A stretch of DNA of 38,324 bases from Bacteroidota bacterium (GTDB lineage Bacteria; Bacteroidota; Ignavibacteria; UBA10030; UBA8401). Under the pieces are notes generated by a model. It saw only the letters and a list, made by a program, of their open reading frames with translations. It had not been told where the DNA came from and ran no database searches. A program made the translations under genes and the position numbers. Positions 8,601-15,155 of the stretch are shown in pieces (position 1 is the stretch's first letter; each line of letters opens with the position of its first letter). The DNA is taken from the NCBI GenBank assembly GCA_008933835.1, contig WBUG01000031.1, forward strand, positions 1 to 38,324. Direction: 5' to 3'.

Positions 8601-9475
8601 TCTCGTCGGGCAGCGCCGATCCGTCGGGGTACGGCGAAGGGAAGACCTTCCTCGGCACCGAACTGGTCGGCACCGATTCGACCGGGTTCGCGTACTTCAG
8701 CGTCCTGTTCCCGACGTCGGTCGCCGCGGGGAACATCGTCACCGCGACGGCCACGAGCTATCAGGGCAGCACGTCGGAGTTCTCGAAGGGGGTCGAGGTG
8801 AAGAGCGGCGGCACGTTCGCCGACCTCTCCGCGACCGTCGAAGCGTCGGCGGACACGGTTCGCCGGGGCGACACGCTCGCCTTCCTCATCACGGTGTTCA
8901 ACAACGGCCCCGACTCCGCGACGCAGGTCATCGTGCGCGACACCCTCTCGCGCAAGCTGACCTACCTCGCCGACACCGCCTCCAAGGGAACGACGGTCTA
9001 CGCCGACCGGGTCCTCACCGCGACGATACCGTCGCTCGCCGCCGGGGAGAAGGCGGTCATCGCCGTCTTCGCCGTCGCAGATTCGTTCGGCATCGTCCAC
9101 CATTCCGCGCTCGTCACCGCGCAGCAGTCCGACTATGACACGCTCAACAACGTCGGCGTCGACTCCGTGACGGCTCCCGTCATCCTCGCCGTGCGCGGCG
9201 TCGCCCCCCCGTTGACGTACGACCTCGCGCAGAACTACCCCAATCCGTTCAATCCGTCGACGACCATCCGCTACGCGGTGGCGGAAAGCCGGACCGTGCG
9301 GCTGACGGTGTACGATGTGCTCGGAAAGGTGGTCGCGACGCTGGTGAACGAACACCAGGAGCCCGGGTACTATTCCGTGCGGTTCCATGGGAACAATCTC
9401 GCAAGCGGTCTGTACTTCTACACCCTGCGGGCAGGGGAGTTCACGGCGACGAAGAAGCTGATGCTGGTGAAATGA
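5666..9475 (+). CDS. Large T9SS-exported right-handed beta-helix surface protein
   Basis: The 1269-residue product begins with a signal peptide (MHCRHLPLLFVTLLLTAQ). From about residue 85 to 960 it consists of imperfect repeats rich in N-x-I-x-G-N, such as NLISGN and NVIGG, the pattern of a right-handed parallel beta-helix (pectate-lyase/NosD-like). A DUF11-type beta domain follows at about 1050-1160 (TVFNNGPDSATQVIV). A T9SS type A sorting module ends the protein from about 1187 (NYPNPFNPSTTIRYAV to KKLMLVK). It should be moved across the outer membrane and attached or released. No catalytic residues are obvious, so it may be an adhesin or a polysaccharide-binding or -cleaving protein. The start at 5666 follows GAGGAGG. 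Confidence 0.85.
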   Translation: MHCRHLPLLFVTLLLTAQPKVPNDRFDVLRQDGVICIVRTAEGKYRSFQELPEDVRRTFEETRQAARTAPPSGSAASVAFVVSNSGDDDDFDINDGIYSPATLRSAIQNANKLGGAHSIQFAVGITTIMPASALPSITVGVTIDGTVAAGKVVLDGSLTASGPGLILGKTSTVTNMTVQHFKSVGIGTSSGAVNTSVKRCVFVHNSTGLNINGANTVIGGPDPADANVSYNNTQDGFALVFANDCLVQNNVSGSADGVTASPNTYSGLYVLGERATVMDNTLSGNNDSGLEMGEFSVNTFVQNNNIGLDKNGVGRLPNQYDGISTFADEDSIVGNFIGGNGYGITVLGQSSGCYIGYNSIGTNRTEDSLIGNRFGGLQILGSGVTVDGNIICANKGAGITLRGAGGTNVRYNYIGTSPDAMTAWGNTGVGISILSSNNVIGGPSPDDRNIISGNGGSGIEMYGGITFSFPGPSYPNYVRGNLIQNNYLGANYTGTGKIPNSTGLTLWGYIDSNFVRSNLISGNQHHGVWMRSVGGVPTRNEFTNNFIGTTISGTAALSNGDRGVYIQAGSDNVFGGTDISYANLISGNSGNGVWIQGGSSNRLRLNLIGTQITGTLPLPNTANGVYISSSSNNNVIEANLISGNGGDGIGIDTESGATPDGNVIIGNVIGLNYDGTSAVPNAGQGIYLYNARNTRIGGAAEDSSNTISGNEHGIYVYGDTSRGNIVRGNIIGLTSDGVTAAPNGRGIVLDYAKHNIIGGTEPLSGNIISGNVTEGIYLYMADSNKIYRNTIGMNALETAAVPNGFSGIMVDSSSGNIIGTEVNQSGNTISGNTKAGITVIGNSVFNRIVANNIGTDYTRTKTVGNGHNGIELYSYPYGSLVGKPGGGNVIANNGYNGIAVAHGYYNAISENSIHGNAYLGIDLYSGAWGVTPNDVLDADAGTNEEQNFPELIFADGPFPVRIVGTLKSTPNETVTVEFFSSGSADPSGYGEGKTFLGTELVGTDSTGFAYFSVLFPTSVAAGNIVTATATSYQGSTSEFSKGVEVKSGGTFADLSATVEASADTVRRGDTLAFLITVFNNGPDSATQVIVRDTLSRKLTYLADTASKGTTVYADRVLTATIPSLAAGEKAVIAVFAVADSFGIVHHSALVTAQQSDYDTLNNVGVDSVTAPVILAVRGVAPPLTYDLAQNYPNPFNPSTTIRYAVAESRTVRLTVYDVLGKVVATLVNEHQEPGYYSVRFHGNNLASGLYFYTLRAGEFTATKKLMLVK

Positions 9476-9872
9476 CACGGAACGAATGCTCCGGGAGAGT
9501 TTCGTTCGTCAGGAGCATCGTGATGATCGATATGATAGGGGAGGCGGCGAGCACATCGCGAACTACACTGCTCGTTCCTCATTTGTCATTCCGACACCGA
9601 GCGCCATGGTTCTATATAGATGCGCGAGGGGGAGGAATGACAGAGAAGTATGGTTCCCGCAGTTCGGTACGATACAGCGATGCGCTCGCCGTGAAGGGCA
9701 GCGCATGACCAAGCGACCACATCGCGTGCGATAATGCGGTTAGGAAAACGGGGCGACCATTTCTGCCGCCGATCGTCCTTGAACTGTTTCCCGCAGATCT
9801 CGCAGATTAACGCAGATAACCGCAAAGATGATCGAGATGATCAACTGATGGCGAGCACATTGTGGGACATCT
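9476..9872. other. 397-nt intergenic region, no gene seen
   Basis: This lies between the convergent beta-helix and protease genes. It holds the second copy of the dispersed 24-mer (9675-9698) and a CGCAGAT-rich stretch (about 9794-9825: CGCAGATCTCGCAGATTAAC followed by CGCAGATAACCGC), a simple direct repetition. No strong terminator is visible; ATGCTCC...GGAGCAT at about 9487-9517 could form a long-loop stem. The short open frames have no recognisable content. Confidence 0.5.
9675..9698 (+). repeat. Dispersed 24-mer, second copy
   Basis: One base different from 1022-1045. See that entry. Confidence 0.55.
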
Positions 9873-11123
9873 TCACTTCATCAACGACATTTTGATGACA
9901 CTGCTGTAACTGCCGCTGCTCAAACGGACGAAATACACTCCGCTCGCAAATGAAGCGCCGTTAAATATGATACTGTGCCGTCCCGCCGGCTGGTGAGTCG
10001 CAACGAGCTGCCGTACTTCGCGGCCGAGCGCGTCGTAGACGATGAGGGACACCGGACCGCTCTTCTCTATTCTATAGGAGATGGTGGTCGATGGATTAAA
10101 GGGATTGGGATAATTCGGCGATAGCGTGCTTGTCAGCGGCATTGCGTGGGGGACCGGCGCTTCCATCACCCGCTCCATGATGTCCGTGAGAGCATGGAAC
10201 ATCTCTGCGGAGAACCGATAATGCCGCGACGAACCGGACCACTTCGCGACACCCGCCACTGCTTCCCCCGCTGAGTCCGACACGAACAGGGGACTTCCGC
10301 TCTGCCCCCGTACGGCGTCGATATGATAGCCAAGCCATACCGACTCAACGACGTCCAGCGTTCCGTACTGGTAATATAGCGTATCACCATTGTATTCCCG
10401 CACATCGCCCGGCGACACCATGACCGGGACTCCGGGATAGCTGAACTTGTGGAAGACGCGACCGCTGAAGTATTCGGCACCATTCTGAAAGAGCAGGCCC
10501 AGATAACCGGTCTGCAGTCCGACGGGGACCTCGGTCTGGAGCAGCGCGACATCCTCCTCGGCGAACTCGTTCTCGGACGCGAACGAGACGGGAACGAAGA
10601 CCTTCTGCACCGGCGTCGCCTTCACGACCGTCTGGGGCACGCCGCGGTCGTACGCCGGTACGACGACCAGGCTGTCTTTGACGTGCGACGAATCCGTTCC
10701 CGCGGTGAACGCATAGACGCAATGGGCGGCGGTCAGGACGAGGTCCGGTCCGATCATCACGCCGCTGCATATGGAGGTCAGCGAATCGTTATCGATGCGG
10801 AACAACCGGACGGCGGTGCGGACAGGATACGAAGAGACGGCGAAGAGGGATGAAGCGGCGCGGAGGTCCGTGAAACCGGCTCCGGGGAACGGTACCGCCG
10901 GCGGTGCGGCGGGCAGCACCGCCGTACCATCGAGCGAACCATGGAAGGACGGAGTGCGCCCGGCCGTATCGGAGACCGCGTCACTACCGGCGAAGAATGT
11001 CCGGGCCGCACCGGTCGCGAGATCGAATTCGAGGAACTCCTTCTTCTGCGCCGTCAGGGCGCCCGCGAACAGCAGCAGAACGGCTGCACATCTCTGCGCG
11101 TTCTTCACCACATACCGCATCAT
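9873..11123 (-). CDS. T9SS-exported trypsin-like serine protease
   Basis: The 416-residue product has a signal peptide (CAAVLLLFAGALTAQ). Its chymotrypsin-fold domain shows a complete triad: His134 in LTAAHCV, Asp191 in EEDVALL and Ser275 in GQSGSP. Gln replaces the usual Asp before the nucleophile. A T9SS sorting module (NYPNPFNPSTTISYRI to IKMSLMK) ends the protein. V8/glutamyl-endopeptidase relatives share this plan, but specificity cannot be read from the sequence. The start is the first of two ATGs and overlaps the stop of the upstream gene as ATGA (11123-11120), so translation is probably coupled. It is the last gene of the minus-strand operon that begins with the histidine kinase. Confidence 0.88.
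   Translation of the reverse strand: MMRYVVKNAQRCAAVLLLFAGALTAQKKEFLEFDLATGAARTFFAGSDAVSDTAGRTPSFHGSLDGTAVLPAAPPAVPFPGAGFTDLRAASSLFAVSSYPVRTAVRLFRIDNDSLTSICSGVMIGPDLVLTAAHCVYAFTAGTDSSHVKDSLVVVPAYDRGVPQTVVKATPVQKVFVPVSFASENEFAEEDVALLQTEVPVGLQTGYLGLLFQNGAEYFSGRVFHKFSYPGVPVMVSPGDVREYNGDTLYYQYGTLDVVESVWLGYHIDAVRGQSGSPLFVSDSAGEAVAGVAKWSGSSRHYRFSAEMFHALTDIMERVMEAPVPHAMPLTSTLSPNYPNPFNPSTTISYRIEKSGPVSLIVYDALGREVRQLVATHQPAGRHSIIFNGASFASGVYFVRLSSGSYSSVIKMSLMK
9979..10116 (-). repeat. T9SS-module DNA repeat, copy 1
   Basis: Bases 9979-10070 are identical over 92 nt to 11226-11317. The match continues to 10116/11363 with three differences seen by eye. Both copies encode the sorting-module core (TISY-x-IEKSGPVSLIVYDALGRE). 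Identity at synonymous sites points to recent duplication or gene conversion. Confidence 0.8.
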
Positions 11124-14100
11124 CGGACGAGCAGCATCTTCCGCGTGGCCTGGTTTCTGCCGGCACGCAGAACGCAATAGTACACCCCGCTGGCGAGCGA
11201 TGCACCGTCGAAGGTGACGCTGTAGCGTCCCGCCGGCTGGTGAGTCGCAACGAGCTGCCGTACTTCGCGGCCGAGCGCGTCGTAGACGATGAGGGACACC
11301 GGACCGCTCTTCTCTATACTGTAGGAGATGGTGGTCGATGGATTAAAGGGGTTGGGATAATTCTGATGGAGCGTGAACCGTTCCGGTGCGAGCGGTTCGC
11401 CGGAGACACTGTTCGCGGCGGCGAAGAACTCGAGCGCCTTCCCCATCAGCTGGTCCCGGACGCTCTTCGTGTAGATGGTCTCGAACGGGAATGACAGCGC
11501 CACCACGCTCCCCTTCGCCGTTCCGCCCGGGAAGACGCCGGCGAAGCACACTCCCGAGACCCCCGACGCCGTATCGAGTCCGGTGTACTTCGCGAAGGGA
11601 ACGCCTCCGCCGTTCGCCCGCACCACGTCAGGCCACTGCACATCGATAGTGCCGTGCGTTCCGTTGTCGAACGCCATGGCCGGCACCCCCGCGAACGGCG
11701 TTCCCGACAGCACCTCCGCCTGATACGTCGTCTGCTTCGTGTTGTTCGGCGCATCGGCGACGTACTTCATCTTGAGGAAGTTGTTGAAGAAGTCCCGGTC
11801 CGCCGCGGTAGGGACCGACGGACGGTCCAGGTCCCACCCGATCTCGCATCCCGATACGAAGAGGTCCCCGCCCCCCTGCAGGAACGCCTTCACGAGGGTC
11901 TGTTCCGCCGCACTGAAGGTCTCGTCCGCCGTGCTTTCGTCCCCCAGAATGTAGTCCGCGATCGTGTGGTTCCCGAGCGAAAAGAGTCCGTCCGTCACCG
12001 CGTCGTTGGTGGCGGAGGCGAAGCGCATGCCGTTCGCCTGGAACGCGCCGGCGTGCTGCCGGATGAAATTGTAGGTGTTCCCGGCGGAGGCGCGGTCGAA
12101 TCCGTTGACGATGAGCGCCGGTGCGGTGCCGGAGGCGATCGGTACGCCGGCGAGCGCTTCGGACACCGCCGACACGCCGGCATTATTGGAGGCGCGGAGG
12201 CGTACATAATAGACGGAGTCGGTCTGCAAACCGGTGATGACCGCCGCCGCGGCGGGAAGGGTGAGCGTATCGGTGAAGGTGAGGCCGTCCTTCCCCATGT
12301 AGACGATGTACTCCGACGCGTTGGTGTCCGGCTTCACCACGACGCGGAGGGAGGTCGGCGATTCGGAGCGGACGCCGAAGGACTTCGGCACGGCCGGCGC
12401 GTTCGTCTCTTTGACGTACGACGGCTGCGTCATGGCGCCGGTCTCGTTGGAGAGGACCTTGTACTGCACCGCGTCCGTGAGCATCGTCTTCACGCTGCGC
12501 GTGACGCTGTCCACAAGGATCTGGGCGTTCATCAGCCGGACGCCGTGGCTGTAGTCCACGTAACTGGCGCTGTGGATGTTCGTCAGGGGCTGGATGGGCG
12601 TGCCGTTGAGCTGGTGCCAGCCGTAGATGACGACGTTGCCCGGCCGCGTCGGATCGGTGATCTTGTTGCTGATGACCACGTCCTTCTTCGTCCCTCCCAT
12701 CAGCGTGCCGAGCGGGAGACCGGAAGAGAGACGCTGCTGTTCGATCATCCCGTTGTGACTGAGGAAGGTGGCGGGGGTGACCTTGTCCGCGTCCGGTACG
12801 CTGAGCGGAAGGGGCGCGACCTTCAACGGCGCCTTGGCGTAGATATCGTCCACCAGTTTCGCCGTCGGCATGACGCCGCCGAAGAGGTTCGCGATCTTCT
12901 GCGCGGTGACCGGACCCATCGGCACGCGGCAGTAGTCGGTGTCCGTCCCGACGGCGAGGTAGTCCGGCATCACCTCGTACACCACGGCGTGGGAGACGCC
13001 GTTGGCGTCCTGGAACGACGACTGCAGCTTCACCGGCGTGCGAAGGAAGTCCGGGACGTTCCCCTTGGCGAGCTCGGCATAGATGGCGTTCTCGCGCGCG
13101 GTGAAGGAGAGGCCGGTAAGACTGTTCATGAACTGCGAGCCGGTGAGGGAGCCCGCCGGTCGGGCCGGGATCTGCATCGGCACCGGCAGCACGGCGGAGG
13201 TCTGGACGAGGGACGTGTACGCACGTGCGCCGTAGTACGTGTAGCCGCTCCCCTCGCGCGGGGTGCCGGAGAGCATCGTCTGGATGAAGCCGTTCAGCTC
13301 CACCTGCACGGTGTGGAGGATGGCCTGGGCCGGGTTCTGTTTCAGGAGGATCTTCACCCGTCCGTCGAGCGCGGTGTGGGTGATGAACGACGCGTCGCTC
13401 ACGGTGGTGAACGTCATGAACCCGGAGAGGTACGATACCATCTGCCTCGTCCGGTACCACGTGCCGCCGGTGGGACTGACGATGGGCTGGCCGTTGAGGA
13501 GAGCAATGCTGTCGTTGTACGCCAGCACGCTCAGGTGACGGTCGGGACCGCCGAGGAGCCAATCCTTGATCTTCGCGCCGTAGGCGTTGTCATAGTTGTA
13601 CGTGGCGTCCAGGAACGTGATGCGTTTCACCTCCGCCGGGATGGACGCCGCGGCGTCGAAGTACGAGAACTCGAACCCGCCTCCGCCGCTGTGGCTGGAG
13701 AGGACCACGTACGGCGCGTAGGGAGCGAAGAGGGTGCGCATGGAGTCGACGATGCCCTTCACGAGCGCGGCGTCGTTGGCGTACTTGCTGCGCCAGGTGG
13801 GCCAGCTCAGCGGCACCGAGGCGGCGTTCGCCTCGCAGTAGATGACGACGACGTTCGTGTCCTTCACCTTTGACCGGACGAAGCGCGTCTGCGCGCCGAT
13901 GTGCTGGATGTCGTAGTGCCAGTCGTCCCCCGCCTTCAGCTGCTTGCCGACGGTCATCTCGATGGTGTTGCCGTTCGGCAGGGCGTAGAAGACGAGCGCG
14001 GTCGGTTTGGCGGGGTCGAACGCCGCGACGGAGGGGGCGTTGATGTGGAGCCGGACCTCCGGCGTGAAGACGAAGGTCTTCACCTGTTCGCTGAAGTAGG

Positions 14101-14188
14101 GACTGACGGAGAACCCCGGCAGTGCGGAGAGCGCGGCGGCGCACTGCACCGCGGCGAACAGCAGGATGAGGGAGAGTCGGTGTGTCAT
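11120..14188 (-). CDS. T9SS-exported multidomain protein with a hydrolase-like N-terminus
   Basis: The 1022-residue product has a signal peptide (LSLILLFAAVQCAAALSAL). The N-terminal region looks like an alpha/beta-hydrolase: VVLSSHSGGGGFEF carries a nucleophile-elbow-like S-H-S-G-G with Ser167 as the candidate nucleophile. The long middle part is unrecognised. A fibronectin type III-like domain (about 600-690, ending YYVRLRASNNAG) is followed by a glutamine-amidotransferase-like alpha/beta domain (about 700-940, with FLQGGGDLFVSG). A T9SS sorting module ends the protein. The substrate is unknown; a cell-wall or polysaccharide target is only a guess. The ATG at 14188 follows GAGGAG and starts the signal peptide; the frame extends upstream without support. 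It lies 52 nt after the SDR gene. Confidence 0.75.
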   Translation of the reverse strand: MTHRLSLILLFAAVQCAAALSALPGFSVSPYFSEQVKTFVFTPEVRLHINAPSVAAFDPAKPTALVFYALPNGNTIEMTVGKQLKAGDDWHYDIQHIGAQTRFVRSKVKDTNVVVIYCEANAASVPLSWPTWRSKYANDAALVKGIVDSMRTLFAPYAPYVVLSSHSGGGGFEFSYFDAAASIPAEVKRITFLDATYNYDNAYGAKIKDWLLGGPDRHLSVLAYNDSIALLNGQPIVSPTGGTWYRTRQMVSYLSGFMTFTTVSDASFITHTALDGRVKILLKQNPAQAILHTVQVELNGFIQTMLSGTPREGSGYTYYGARAYTSLVQTSAVLPVPMQIPARPAGSLTGSQFMNSLTGLSFTARENAIYAELAKGNVPDFLRTPVKLQSSFQDANGVSHAVVYEVMPDYLAVGTDTDYCRVPMGPVTAQKIANLFGGVMPTAKLVDDIYAKAPLKVAPLPLSVPDADKVTPATFLSHNGMIEQQRLSSGLPLGTLMGGTKKDVVISNKITDPTRPGNVVIYGWHQLNGTPIQPLTNIHSASYVDYSHGVRLMNAQILVDSVTRSVKTMLTDAVQYKVLSNETGAMTQPSYVKETNAPAVPKSFGVRSESPTSLRVVVKPDTNASEYIVYMGKDGLTFTDTLTLPAAAAVITGLQTDSVYYVRLRASNNAGVSAVSEALAGVPIASGTAPALIVNGFDRASAGNTYNFIRQHAGAFQANGMRFASATNDAVTDGLFSLGNHTIADYILGDESTADETFSAAEQTLVKAFLQGGGDLFVSGCEIGWDLDRPSVPTAADRDFFNNFLKMKYVADAPNNTKQTTYQAEVLSGTPFAGVPAMAFDNGTHGTIDVQWPDVVRANGGGVPFAKYTGLDTASGVSGVCFAGVFPGGTAKGSVVALSFPFETIYTKSVRDQLMGKALEFFAAANSVSGEPLAPERFTLHQNYPNPFNPSTTISYSIEKSGPVSLIVYDALGREVRQLVATHQPAGRYSVTFDGASLASGVYYCVLRAGRNQATRKMLLVR
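11226..11363 (-). repeat. T9SS-module DNA repeat, copy 2
   Basis: Partner of 9979-10116, inside the end of the neighbouring hydrolase-like gene. Confidence 0.8.
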
Positions 14189-14240
14189 AGAGCTCCTCGA
14201 GTTCGTCCCGGCCGCGCCGGGAGCGTCTTGCTGGTGAGGA

Positions 14241-15152
14241 TCAGCGGAGGATGTTCTCCAGCGCCGCGCGGAGGTCGGTATAGGAGAACCGGAATCCCGC
14301 CTCCTCGAGCCGTTTCGGCAGCGCGCGCTGGCCGGAAAGGATGACCGCGCCCCCTTCGCCGAAGAGCAGCGACAGGACGAACGGCGGCACGGGGGCCCAG
14401 GAGGGACGGCGGAGCACCGCGCCGAACGCCGACGCGAACTCCCGCATTGTGACCGGTGACGGCGAGGCGAGATTGTACACACCGCGGAACGAGGTGTTCT
14501 CGACCGGATAGAGGAGTCCCCGCACCACGTCCTCCATATGCACCCAGGGAAGATACTGCCGGCCGGAACCGACCGGGCCCCCGGCGAAGAGCCGGAACGG
14601 CAGGAGCATCCGCTGCACCATCCCCCCTTCCTTCGCCAGTACCAGACCGATGCGCGGCGTGGCGACGCGCACGCCGAGCCGTTCCGCCGCGTACGCCGCT
14701 CCCTCCCATTCCTGCACCACGTACGCGAGGAAGTCGCTCCCTCCCGCGCTCTCCTCCGTGACGTCCTCCGCTCCCCGTTCGCCGTAGAATCCGACGGCGG
14801 AGGCCGAGACGAACAGCGCGGGCCGTTTCGCGGCGGCGGCCATCGCCTCCACCAGCAGCGCGGTCGGCACGGTGCGGCTCTCCAGGATGGCGCGTTTCAC
14901 CCGGACGTTCCACCGCTGTTCGAAGACGTTCTTGCCGACGAGGTTGATGACGGCGTCCGCTCCGTCCACTTCCTTCCCCCACCCTCCCGCACGGAGGGGG
15001 TCCCAGGTGACGCGCCGGACGACGGCGGCGTTGAGGCGTTCCGTGCGCGGAGCGGAGCGGGTGAGCAGGACGATGTCGTGCGAGGCGGCGGAGAGGTGAC
15101 GGACCAGCCGAGTGCCGATGAATCCGGTGCCGCCGGTGATGACGAACTTCAC
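14241..15152 (-). CDS. SDR-family NAD(P)-dependent epimerase, TIGR01777/YfcH type
   Basis: The 303-residue product starts with the Rossmann motif ITGGTGFIGTRLV. It has SASAVGFYGERG, the family version of the active-site Tyr segment, and a C-terminal region with the ALPKRLEEAGFRF...L.ALENIL ending typical of the TIGR01777 group (SDR39U1, YfcH). The physiological substrate of this group is not established. The start is GTG at 15152, supported by GGAGG in the last codons of the histidine kinase gene, whose stop is only 3 nt upstream. Membership of the kinase operon is therefore likely, although no functional link is evident. Confidence 0.88.
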   Translation of the reverse strand: MKFVITGGTGFIGTRLVRHLSAASHDIVLLTRSAPRTERLNAAVVRRVTWDPLRAGGWGKEVDGADAVINLVGKNVFEQRWNVRVKRAILESRTVPTALLVEAMAAAAKRPALFVSASAVGFYGERGAEDVTEESAGGSDFLAYVVQEWEGAAYAAERLGVRVATPRIGLVLAKEGGMVQRMLLPFRLFAGGPVGSGRQYLPWVHMEDVVRGLLYPVENTSFRGVYNLASPSPVTMREFASAFGAVLRRPSWAPVPPFVLSLLFGEGGAVILSGQRALPKRLEEAGFRFSYTDLRAALENILR

Positions 15153-15155
15153 GCT

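Noticed and set aside
9476-9720. Small genes at 9472-9708 and 9486-9734
   Set aside because: They overlap each other, have no family signature or convincing ribosome-binding site, and include the dispersed 24-mer repeat.
11654-13873. 739-codon plus-strand frame opposite the hydrolase-like gene
   Set aside because: It has shadow composition and no motif; the opposite strand encodes a signal peptide, FN3-like and T9SS modules.
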